A stretch of 64,000 nt of DNA, taken from the NCBI GenBank assembly GCA_028274465.1, contig CM051455.1:132466096-132530095 (forward strand), read 5' to 3'. This stretch comes from Plantago ovata (Eukaryota > Streptophyta > Magnoliopsida > Lamiales > Plantaginaceae). The notes under the pieces are model-generated. The model had not been told where the DNA came from, did not search any database, and saw only the letters and a program-made list of their open reading frames with translations. Each line of letters opens with the position of its first letter. The stretch's first letter is position 1. This document shows positions 49,290-60,800 of the stretch, piece after piece. A program made the translations under genes and the position numbers.

Positions 49290-50412
49290 TAATCAATTTG
49301 GATCTCAATTTCTCGCTGGACACATATGTTCTCACTAAAATGGATTCTGATGGTGTTTTTGACCTCCATTAGTGTTAATTAATTACTAGCTAATTATATT
49401 TAACTATTTTTTTCAAACTAATTAATATTTATACACATAAACTAATGAAACTAGCATTTAATTTTTGTTGTTGAAATTAATGAAACTTTCATCTCTGTTG
49501 TTGAATCTAATGAAACTAATATTTTTTTTATTCGCTTGTGATGCTGAAACAAATGAATTTAGCATTCGTGTTGCTGAAACTAGCATTTTTGTGGCTCAAA
49601 CTAACACTTATGATGATTAAACTAGCACTTATGATACTTAAACTAATGAAGCTAGCATTTAGTTGTTGAAACTAGCATTTGTGTTTGTTGAAACTAATGA
49701 TAGCATTTGTGTTGCTGAAACTAGCATTTTTGTTGCTGAAACTAGCACTTATGATGCTGAAACTAATGAAAATAATATTTTTGTTGTTGAAACTAATGAA
49801 ATTAACATTTTATGATGTTGAAACTAGCATTAATAGTTAGTTTCAACTAGTTTCAGCTAGTTTCGGCCAGTTTATGAAACTAGTTTTTATTTGAAACTAG
49901 CTTTTTGTCTGAAATTAGCTTCTGAAACTAGCTTTTATGTGTTGAAACTAATTTGAAACTATGTTTTTTCAGTTAAAATAATGATTATATTTTTGTAATT
50001 ATAGTTTTCATATTTTTTAAATTTATTTAGTTTAGTATAAATAATTTTTAGAGTTAATTTAATCATTTTATAAAATTAACAACTAGTTTTAAAGGTTAAT
50101 TTCAAGAAAAATATAAAATTAACAGTTAGTTTTAAATTGTTTCAGTCATTTTTAGCTAGTTTCAGCTAGTTTCAGCCATTTTTAGCTAGTTTCAGTGGCT
50201 GAAACTAGCTTCCGGGTGTCAAATTTGCTATTAAATCCAGTTGAGCGAGATTTTGAGGTCCATTTATGTAGGCGATTTCAACAATCTTCATTATATTCAG
50301 TTTAGCGAGTTTTTTAGGTCCATTTTAGCTAGTTTCAGCTAGTTTAAGTGGCTGAAACTAGCTTACGGATGTCAAATTTGCTATTAAATCCAATTGAGCG
50401 AGATTTTGAGGT
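49290..50412. repeat. GAAACTAGC-rich repeat block, transposon-like
   Basis: Left part to about 49840 repeats GTTGCTGAAACTAGCATTT in the plus sense; from 49840 the complementary AGCTAGTTTCAGC dominates, so the block folds back. Two 75-bp direct copies starting GTGGCTGAAACTAGCTT end the block (about 50199-50262 and 50350-50412). The left edge matches the inverse of 27005-27330. Confidence 0.75.
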
Positions 50413-50713
50413 CCGGAAGCTTAGTAAGTAGCGAGCATTTGGTAACTAGTGTTTTAAAGTGGCTTTATTTGCAATTAGTTGTTGTTTTTTATTTATATGT
50501 GTATTTTCCCTATATATTATTGATTTTAAATTTCTGCCGTAAATTTTGTATTAAGTATGAATGTATTGTAATCACTTGTGTATTTTTAATATTATATTGT
50601 AAAATTTTGACAAAATCTCATATGTTGTATTTTAAATATTTTTAGAATATTATGTATATATTAGGGATGTTCATAAAATTAAGGTTGACCCCAGTTGAAC
50701 CTCTTACATAGGG

Positions 50714-51700
50714 GTGTCCGACCTACATTTGCTACATCTGCTTACTAGAGGATCCACATTGGTGGGTAGCCATAATGGCTTGTGTTGTCTACTCAAATAT
50801 GCAAATAAACAGATTTCCGTGTGGAATCCTGCCACCGAAATCTCCTACAAATTACTTGATATTGTTGATCGTTATCGTGTAATGAAACCGATTGGGTTGG
50901 TTGTAGATAAGGCTAATAATGATCAAGGGGACCCAGCCCATGTTGTCCCCAAAAGAAAACAAAAGTATATTAGCATTTGCAATTTTTAGGGACAAATGTT
51001 TTAAGGCAGATAACATTTAGCCGAGGTTAATTCAAATTTTTGGGTCCGCCCCTAATAATAATAATAATGATTACAAGGTTTTGGCCACAGTCGCCACACT
51101 GATCACCTATCCTGGCGCATACGTCCATATGCTATACAGTTCGAGGACTAAATTGTTGGGTAACAGTCATTAATAACGTTAAGGATGATATTGTGTCGGC
51201 GTATAATCGGATGTTTTTTAATGCATGGGAATCTACACTGGCATGATGTTAAGGAGGGAGGAGGTTTTATTTGTTCCTTTGATGTAGAGCTTGAGGTGTT
51301 TGGATTGGTTGAGCAACCGAGTTACAGAGCGGAAGCTTACCGATCAGTACTTGACGGAAACCTTTCATGTATTCAATACTCCCATTGAATAGAAAATACA
51401 CAAGTTTGGGTTATGATCAAAGAGTACGGGATTAAACAATCATCGCATCTACTAGTAAATGTTCCTGATTGTTCTGTTGGTGATGACACCCGTATAGGAT
51501 ATGGGGCCATATACATATCACGAGAGGGTGAAATTATGTCTGTCAATTGTTATGGTTACATAATTATATACAATCCGGAGACTAAACACTGCAAGAATTT
51601 GGACTTCTCTTGCAATCACTTTCATGATGAGATATATGTGGAGAGTTTAGTCTCACCCATTCCATATATGGTGAGAGTTTAGTCTCACCCGTTCCAGTTG
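50714..51700 (+). pseudogene. F-box associated (FBA) pseudogene
   Basis: Typical FBA segments occur in order: GSHNGLCCLLKYANKQISVWNPATE, then NNDYKVLATVATLITYPGAY resumed after an insertion, then SRTK, FDVELEVFGLVEQPSYR, VWVMIKEYGIKQSSH, GEIMSVNCYGYIIIYNPETK and EIYVESLVSPIP. They lie in several frames separated by stops (about 51170, 51387, 51680). The N-terminal F-box is missing where the repeat block ends. The C-terminal YVESLVSP segment is partly duplicated at 51640-51690. Confidence 0.85.
50924..51053. mobile_element. Small hAT-like insertion in the FBA pseudogene
   Basis: The insert begins AAGGGGACCCAGCCC and ends GGGTCCGCCCCT, short imperfect inverted repeats. TAATAATGAT flanks it (50914-50923 and 51062-51071) with extra AAT units on the right. 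Removing it rejoins KANNDYKVLA, a canonical FBA sequence. Confidence 0.7.
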
Positions 51701-52676
51701 GTGAATTAGAGAAGCCCCAAGGTGTATTGGCATTAATGTTCCCATTAGAGTTTGTGTTCTACTACACTTCTACATACATTTGCAATAAGAGTCACGGTGC
51801 CTGCCTTCAAAGCAAAAACAGAAACAGAGTCATTGAAAGAATCATAAATATTGTTTGCGAGATTGTTTTCTAACTCTTTACAATGATCACCATAGGGAGT
51901 TTCAGCCTTTCAGGATTTTGTTTTTGTGTTATCTTTATTTATAGTACTGCTGGTTTCTATGATTCTTTGTTCTAGCTTTGTGAGTTTCATTAACAATGGT
52001 ATATGGCATTTAAATTGAAGTTTGTGGAATAATAATGTTTAGTTACGTGGTTTATTTTTTTAAGATCAAATGTGTTTGCAAATATTTATAAAAAAAATTC
52101 TAAATTGATGTTGATTGTAATCGAGAGGAAAGATTAAAATTAAGCAGTTTAGAATCAAATTTTAGTATTTGATTAAAATTAATGATAGTCAATTGCTTTT
52201 TTTATTTATTGTATAACAAGAAAATCAGCCAAACAAGGGAACAACTCTTTCGATGGTTTTTGATTAATGAATTTTAGTTACTTAAAAAAACTCTTTAGAT
52301 GGTTGATCTAAGAATCTTTCTCATCTTCGAAATTGCTCCAATTTGCAGGTGCGTCTACACTAGCATCACCAACACGATCAAGGTAATAACTCTTTAGATG
52401 GTTGATCTACGAATCTTCTTCATCTTCAAAATTGCAGGTACACTTTGCAGGTGCGTCTCCACTAGCATTACTTTAGAGGTTAAAAATCAGTTAAGGCCTA
52501 GCGATTTGGTATTTTGGTTCCAACTTCGAAACTGAAATTTGATTCAAATTTGTGAGAAATGGAGGGGAAAAAATGCCGCTCTGTAAAGGTTAAATTCCAA
52601 AATAACCCCTGAATCAGCTTCACATTTGCCAAAGCTGCCATTCGATTTAATCGTTCTCATTACAGTTACAGCAAAA
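51701..52676. other. Intergenic region upstream of the FAS1 gene
   Basis: A duplicated phrase CTCTTTAGATGGTTGATCTA and CTTTGCAGGTGCGTCT(A/C)CACTAGC occurs at 52290-52370 and 52389-52465. No gene. Confidence 0.45.
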
Positions 52677-53642
52677 ATGGCGACACACAAAAACCCCTCT
52701 CTCCTCCTCCTCATCCTCACTCTCTCTCTCATCTCCGCCGCAACCGCCGTATCACCACCATCCCCCTCCCTCCTCAACGCCGCCGACACACTCGCCAATT
52801 CCGATCACATCTCAATGTCACTCTCTCTCCAGCTCATCGCCCAAACCCTCCCCAATACCCTAACAATCTTCGCTCCGCCCGATTCCGCCTTCATCTCCGC
52901 CGGACAGCCCCCGCTATCACATCTCCTCCTCCACATCTCCCCCGTTTCCATCTCCCCTGCTTCTCTCCGTTCTCTCTCCACTCTCCCGTCCCTTTCCCAA
53001 TCCAAACACCTCACCGTCACCTCCAATTCCCCTCCGATCTCCATCAACAATGTCGCAATCTCCGATTTCCCGATTTTCGACGACGGTTTGGTTGTGGTTT
53101 ACGCAATTGACACGTTCTTCGACTTCAATTTCAACACTAACGACTCTCCTCCTGACCCTGTTAGTTACACGTGCTCGAACTCGGAAAGCGAGTCGAGGTT
53201 CAGGGAGGTTTCTGGAGTGTTGAAGTCGAGAGGATACTCGATTATGGCGTCGTTTCTGGACTTGCAGCTGATGGGGTATGTTGGGGATGGGAATGACATG
53301 GTGAAGTGGACTGTGTTTGCTCCGTTGGACGAAGAGCTGTTGCGGTTTTCAGGTAGTTTTGTTGAGTATTCGTCGATTTTCATGAGGCATGTGGTGCCGT
53401 GTAAAGTGAGGTGGGGTGATATGGGGGAGATGGGGAATGGGAGTGTGATTTGGAAGAATATGGATGGGTTTGATATGGTGGTTGTTAAGAGGGATGATGA
53501 TGGGATGGTTATGGTTAATGGAGCTGTTGTTACTGCTCCTGAAATGTATGATGATGAGAGTATTGTTGTTCACGGGATTCGGGGGATGATTTCGTCGCCA
53601 GACGAGGATGATAACGACAGCTTCGAGAGCCCGGATGGTTGA
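52677..53642 (+). CDS. Fasciclin-like arabinogalactan protein (FLA19/20/21-like)
   Basis: Single exon, about 321 residues from Met at 52677. Residues 2-24 are a strong signal peptide (LLLLILTLSLISAATA), so secretion to the wall or apoplast is expected. Two FAS1 domains are seen: the first at about 30-145 with TLTIFAPPDSAF, the second at about 170-305 with WTVFAPLDEELL, FMRHVVPCK and VMVNGAVVTAPEMYDD. FAS1 domains mediate cell adhesion or wall interactions. The Pro/Ser pairs near 25-30 and 85-95 could be arabinosylated, but AG-glycan motifs are few. The C-terminus is acidic with no GPI-anchor signal, as in the divergent FLA group. A longer frame from 52626 would place hydrophobic residues before the signal peptide and is less likely. 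The first 400 bases are C/T-rich and the last 350 G-rich. Confidence 0.88.
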   Translation: MATHKNPSLLLLILTLSLISAATAVSPPSPSLLNAADTLANSDHISMSLSLQLIAQTLPNTLTIFAPPDSAFISAGQPPLSHLLLHISPVSISPASLRSLSTLPSLSQSKHLTVTSNSPPISINNVAISDFPIFDDGLVVVYAIDTFFDFNFNTNDSPPDPVSYTCSNSESESRFREVSGVLKSRGYSIMASFLDLQLMGYVGDGNDMVKWTVFAPLDEELLRFSGSFVEYSSIFMRHVVPCKVRWGDMGEMGNGSVIWKNMDGFDMVVVKRDDDGMVMVNGAVVTAPEMYDDESIVVHGIRGMISSPDEDDNDSFESPDG

Positions 53643-56600
53643 TGTTTGCTGACTGTGTGTTTGGAGTTTGTAATGCCATTGTAGATGTAAATCAATGTGT
53701 TTCAGTGGTAGGTTGTGAGATAGATTCTTGGCTCCAATCGTTGTTTGTACTAGTCAATAATTGAGAAATGATTGATTGTGGGATTAGCACTTGAAGAACA
53801 GTCCCACTGACATTATCCCAGGTAGCTAGCTAGTGCAGCTGGATTTCTTCATTTTGGTCACCAGTACAGGAACTTGCTTCAAATCAATTTCTGATACAAG
53901 AACTACTACATGTTCTTAATTAGTTTACTTGTCATTTTGGTCCTTTGGAGTTATAGTTCTTGGCCTTATATCCTTCTGTAACTAAATGTGAAACTACTCG
54001 TATTTAGAAGCTGGTATAGAAGTGACATTTGTTAAAGATGAAACAGACAATTTCAGGTCCATCAACTATAGACAGATTTCATTATTCATCTAATCACTTT
54101 ATAGCCTTTAGGTCCATTACAGAATCTTTCAGGTGATTTTTACAAATGGGATATCAATCCAGATTATCTTTCAAAACTTTAATGCACCAACAAAGACACA
54201 TGGAAATCGAAACCCCAAATGTCCTGTGCATCTCTTGAATCTGTATACACTTGGTCGTGGACCTATAATGAATTCGTAACGCTTTTGTTCTGCTTCTGGT
54301 ATCTGGCCATTAGACTAGATAAATGAGAAAATCTACGCTGAAAGACAGTATTTGCATAAAATTTCTAGATGTACAAATCATGTTCAGCATTTCAAATAAG
54401 CCTCAAAAACCAGTTGTAATCAGTTTTAATGTGCCTAATTACAATAATCCAAAATATTTTTCCTTCTCTATTAAGATGATTAATTAATGCACTAAGGTAA
54501 GCCCCCAAGTGAATTACCAGAAAAACAAATTAGAGGCAAAAACAGAAGAAAAAGGACGGAAATTTTATGTTTTAATGTATTGTTTCAGAGAAAAAGAAAA
54601 AAGAAGGAAATTTGTGAAAATTTACGAGAAACAATTCAGTCCCTTAGATGTTCAAATAATCGCGATCATATCCGCAATCATTACAGGTCTGTAAAATTAC
54701 TCATCATCATTGTTTCTTTCTTAACCAAATTTTGTTTGGAAAAAACAAAGAAAATAATTAAATTAAAGAAGTGTAGCTGCCCCAGTGTTCTCCAGATGAA
54801 TAACAGTTAAAAATGGAGTGATATGAAGAACAGCACGATTAGTTTTGCTTCAAGGGAACGAGTTGACAGGATACAGATTAGTCCATGTCAACCAGATAGC
54901 GAAGCCAATTCGAAAAACAATCTAACATAAAAAGAAGGAAGATTCAGAAATTAAGATTTGCAGGTGACGACGACTCTATTTGTGAAGATATTGATGGAGT
55001 GTTTGGGGGATTTTATAGCCTGTAGAGAGCTAGGGCAACCATTCATCTGGGTTGGGCCATAGATGGACTGGGCTTTCTTCTAGAGTTGACTAGCTGTTTT
55101 TGTTATGGGCTTGGGTTTGTCGACTCTCAGTAAATAAGTGAGAATACATGAACATGTCCATAGAACTGTGTTTGATTGTCAACGATGGATATAGTCATAT
55201 AGAGAAGTAAGAATGAACGAATTTGTCTATAAAACTGTGATTGATTGTGATTAGTATCCGGTTTATACAATTAAATTAAGGTAGAAGATGTTGGCTTGAC
55301 CAGAAATGATGAAAACAAATCTTACGAAACAAAAAGTGCAAGTTGTGCGAAGCACTGTTCTAAAGGATTATTTGGCAAATGGACGAACACCCTCCCAGGA
55401 TTAAATGCACTATTCGGTAATAAACCGAACAAGAAATCAGTAGAAATTTATAGCCCAAGTGTTTAGAGAGGGAATATATTGCTTGCAAGTTTAGAAAATT
55501 TTGGTTGAAGGAATATAAAACGTTCCGCTCCCCGAAGCTCAATCCATCCAAGTTTTATAGTACTAGTAGTCTTTTTGGAAACTATCCGAGATCATCTCAT
55601 TACGACTCCAAAAATGTCAAGACAATACAAAGGCCGACTACGCGTCCAGGCCAACCAAAGTTCCAAGTAAAACTAATGAAACTAATGAAAACATGATTAA
55701 ATCACAAACAGCTAAATGCTATTAACCAAATATAAGATGATAAACAGGGTCCTTGAGCTTGGGGAACAACAAGCTGCGTAATCTTCCTTATCACCTAGTA
55801 GTCTTTAACGTTAAAAAACTGATTCTACAACTAATCAAAACTAATTAGCTAGCTTTTAGGAAATATTTTAGACCACCAAAAATAGGATTTTGAAGACTAA
55901 AAAATAACAACCCGAAGCAACTATAAAAATGAATACTACTTAAATTAGATTGTAGTAAAATTATAGGGTTAATTAAGGGATAATAAAATATTTTTGAAAT
56001 TCTTTAGTTCTCACTACGGTGTTGTGGCTTTGGCTCGAGTTTGTTCCAAGTAGGGATCTAAATTAAGGTGCTGAGGTTTATATGTTGCCCTTGTTTCCAT
56101 TAAATTTTGTTTTATTTTAACAATCATCATCTACGAAGTCTGTATGTATAAGGGGTCATCATCAATGGATCTGGGTTCTTTACGGAATTTTGAGAGTGGT
56201 AAAGCTTCGTTGAATTGGGGAGGCGGAGAGGTAGAATGTACTTATGCACACAACATAATTGTTGAATAAAATTTTTACCGTTTTAAAAAAATTGAAATTA
56301 CTCATGGCCACAAACTTATGTTCACCAATGCACCAAACTACGTGCCTCAAGCAACAAAATGCATGAGTGTTTCAGGTATTTTGGTTTCATTAGTAATGTC
56401 ATTCTCAATTTTCTAACGAAACAAACATGGAAATGAGATTTCCAGAATTCTTGTTTAACATTTGCACCAGTAGCTAGCTACCAACCGAAGGAATTCAATC
56501 CTCTCATTTTTTATGTAATCGCAATTCCCAGCAATTTTGACATTCCATTTCATAATTTCACCTAAAACTATCCATAATACACCCCGTAGTTTGGAAAAGA

Positions 56601-57804
56601 AATCCATTGCTGAGCACATATTACGAACAAGGGCAATTATTGTGACGAGTGGAACTCAAGGTTGGAGAGGAGGGCCCAACCTCAGTGCTGTTCCTTTTGA
56701 CTTTTCATAACAAATTAGTCTAAAGCAATCATTATTAAAAAAATTAAAAAGCTTAAACTCAAAGCACTAAATGACAATTGACAACATAAGTACACTCATC
56801 GCTTTGTGCGGCCTGTTATACTTATACCAGCACCATTTTGTCTACAATTACAATTAATGATTATTTATTAAAGAAAAACTTGTATTGAAAATTGTGTATT
56901 TTAATTTATCAAATAGACCCTAATTTTAATTGGGAGTAATATTGTTATAAGCAATCTTGAATAAAACAATTTCTTAGTCCTAAACTCTCTATTAAACAAA
57001 ATAAAATCTCATACATACACTTTATTAATATAAACAATTTCTTGCTCTTAAACCCTTCATTAGCTTCCACCTTACCGAAGCTTGGTTGCACAATGATGAT
57101 GGTGGTGAATTGATGGTGAAGGAGAGAAGAATTTTGAAGAAGAAAAAGAAGAAATAAATAGAAGGAATCTAAATGACTGACGAAATGAAGGAGAAGGAAT
57201 CTATTATGAAAAATAAAAAAATATTTAGGTCAATATGTGTAAAACAAAAAATCAAAACCCATACAGTATAAAATTTTATCCTTGGCCGTAAATTTCAAAA
57301 TATTAAAAGTCCAATTGTTTAAGTTTTAAGGATAAGTTCAAAAGGTAGTTATCTAAAAAATTGGAGTTTGGAGTAGAAATTAATTTTGAGTGGACTCCCA
57401 ATTAAGATGGAAAAAAACTCATTTAATGGTCGGGATGAAACAAAAACATCGGATTGGATATATTCTATAAAAACAAAACAAAAATCCAAGACCGGAAAAA
57501 TCTCGAAAGACGATGATATAGTAGAAATAGGAATCATAACAGAGAGAGGTGTTAAAAAAGATCTTCATAAATCCTAACTAACAGACGACGTAGACTCCTA
57601 CCTACATCCAGCATTATTAGGAAAAGAACAAACTGTGAGAGAGAAACAAACATCATACATATATAAAGCTGCCTTCAAACCCACAATTCCAAGAACAACG
57701 TCACCCTTACGGACTCTCTCTCAATCAAACAATCTATCTATCTACTTATATTCACACGCACGCTCTCATAAATTCCCTCTCTCTCTTTCTCTCTCTGTGC
57801 ATCC
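53643..57804. other. Gene-poor intergenic region
   Basis: AT-rich sequence without a recognisable coding region on either strand. The first about 200 bases are the FAS1 gene 3' UTR; the last about 150 (CT-rich, CTCTCTCTTTCTCTCTCT) are the 5' leader of the spinster-like gene. Short frames at 54509, 55505 and 57386 have no recognisable motif. Confidence 0.5.
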
Positions 57805-60800
57805 ATGGGAGAGGAGGAAGAAATGAGGCTCAACGACAAGAACCCGGATCTAATTTTGACCCATCAAACTCCATCCCTTGATGCACTACCACTTGACACA
57901 GGGAACAAGGACAAATCCATGGATGCGCAATCCAACAACAAGAAGTCCTGGATGACTCCAAAATGGTACAAGCTTTTTCTACATTCATGTTTAATAATTC
58001 CAAATTTGTGTTCGGTTTGGCGTTTTCTTACGTGGGTTTTCTAAAAGTAACGTTTTTTCCGTTGTTTAAGTGTCGTTTTTTTTGGATTGGATCATTACTT
58101 TACACCTATCATCTTCTTTTTTTTCTTTTTTTTTTTCATTAATATTGATAGGAAATTTACGTTTGAATTTGGATCATGTTTGTTCTGTTACAAGAATTTT
58201 TATATAATATTCCACACCTCTCTATTAATTCGAGCTGAGTTTGAATTCTATCTATTAATTCGAGGTTCAGGGAGATCATAGGGACTAGTTTACTAGCTGG
58301 CATGTTTAAGAGTTCAGATCAATTGTTTACTTAATTCAGAATGCAATTTTTGTTGATTGTTTTTTACTGTCAAGAACAATTGTATGGTTTGCTACTTTGC
58401 TGGAATGTTTTATGTTACTCAACACCTTGCTAGTTTGTTGGTTGGTTGGTTGGTTGTTGTGAATTATGATGATATTGCAAAGTTTAGCTATGACAGGTTA
58501 ATTTTGTTGATTGAATGATTGGAAACTTAATTTCTGTTGTCTTATACTAACACATTATGTTACTTAACACCTTGCAAGTTTGTTAGGTTGGTTAGTTGTG
58601 AAATATGATGACATTTGGATGTTTAGCTTTGAGTCTTAATTTTATCAATTCATAACTTAATTTCTGTTGTCTTATAACACTTTATGTTACTTAACACCCT
58701 GCAAGTTTGTTTGTTGGTTGTTGTGAAATATGATGACATTTGGTTGTTTAGCTTTGAGTCTATGACCGGTTAATTTTATCAATTGAGAACTTAATTTCGG
58801 TTGGCTTATGACATTTTTATCTTACGGCAGGCTGCTGCTTGTTTTCTGCGTGATCAACTTGCTGAATTACATTGATCGCGGGGCTATAGCAAGCAATGGT
58901 ATTAACTCCAACATTAAGTAAGTCACAGTTCATTAAATACTGCAATATCTTTATTTAGCCAAACCACTAAGCTACTGTTAGAGTACTCCTTTCTGTTAAA
59001 GCTTGTAACAAATTCTCACAATTGATGAAGGAAATCCTAACCAATCTTCTTGTTGTTGTATAGTTTCTCTTTCCTTCTTTCCTTAAGCCTGCAGTATAAT
59101 TTGTTCAATATGCTATGACTGTAAGAAAATTATTTCAAAGATATTCGTATGAGAAGCTTTTGACACTATACATACTTTTATTACTGATCATGCACAGGAA
59201 AGACTTTAAATTGTCTAATTATTTACTCAAGTCTTGTAATGACTGGAAGAAAAAAGATATTTATATGAAAAGCTTTTCACGCTGTACTTACTTTTATTAC
59301 TGATCATACGCAGGAACAACTTTAAATTGTCTAATTATCAGGATGGTTTTATATCATCTGCTTTTATGATCGGACTCCTTGTGGCATCTCCAATTTTTGC
59401 ATCTTTGGCGAAGAGGTAACAAAATTTTTTTTTCCCCAACTTAATGTAATAGATATCACTGCTAGATTTCATTTCATAAGATTATATAATGATTAGCCAT
59501 GATTATTATGATTCAGAAACCTGCTGCGTCTTATTCTGTATTTGGTAACACTGAATATAGGGTGGAAAAATAAGTAAGGGAATTGGGTGAAAGGACGAAA
59601 ATTATATTCATCAATGTTAGTAACATTTTTCCAAATATATTACCTCCATGGTTTCAACGAGAAAGATAACTACTAATTTCATGCTTTCATCAATTTTCCT
59701 TTATGTTTCCAGTTTCTCTATTTTCCATGTAAACAAACGCAGCATTAGGATAATATAATTTAATTGGCTATTAGTGAAAAGTACATACTATTATGTAAAG
59801 GGATACAAACTCTACAAGACTGTACATGCATGTTTCTTAGTACTTTTGTACTTGCAATTTGCAGCGTCAACCCTTTTAGGCTCATCGGAGTTGGTTTGAC
59901 TGTATGGACACTTGCGGTTGCGTTGTGTGGTTTCTCAAATGGCTATGGCTTCCTCATAGCGTGTCGCATGTAAGTGGAAGTATTTGGAATTCACAGAAGT
60001 TCATATCTGTTTTATTTTTGCTCACATTCTAAACTTTTCTGTTGGTATTATTTCTCTGTCTCTCTACAGGTTTGTGGGTGTAGGTGAGGCTTGTTTCATA
60101 AGTCTTGCACCTCCTTTCATTGATGACAATGCCCCACCTGCTCAGGTTTGTACATCTTGTTTCCTTGAGTGAAATATTCACTGTTAAGCATATCACCACC
60201 ATATCAAAAGCTGTGATTGAAAACTTCTAACCATTCTTAATTAGATATTCTATCTCAGACTCATTAGACGAATATTTTTCTGCTTGGTTTTGTAATATGT
60301 CTAAAATAAAGGCAGCTCTTTATTTCCGATTTAATTTCATTTAAGAAATGATATGGCCCTTTTGTGTTTGCAAAAAAAAGGGGAAAAGAAGAAATGATGT
60401 TTGAATTTTGTATATGATGAGTTTTTTTGTATTGCAGAGAACTGTATGGCTGGGAGCATTTTACATGTGCATACCATTAGGTATTGCGGTTGGCTATGTC
60501 TATGGTGGAGTGGTATGCATATTCTTGACTATCATTTCCCAACAAGTTCTTAACAGTAATTCGCTTATTGGCTGTTTCTGTGGTTTTGCACCCCTTGTGT
60601 GCTATTACTAGTTATTGATTATTTACATCAACTTTTGCCTTTTTAACTTTTTCTGCAGGTTGGTGGATTGACACTTTCTAGTTGGTGTCTTTCTGGTTGG
60701 TGTTTATATGGTTGGCGTGTGGCGTTTTGGCTGGAGGCAGTTTTGATGCTCCCTTTTGTTATTATGGGCTTTACCATGAAGCCTTTGAACATGAAGGGTA

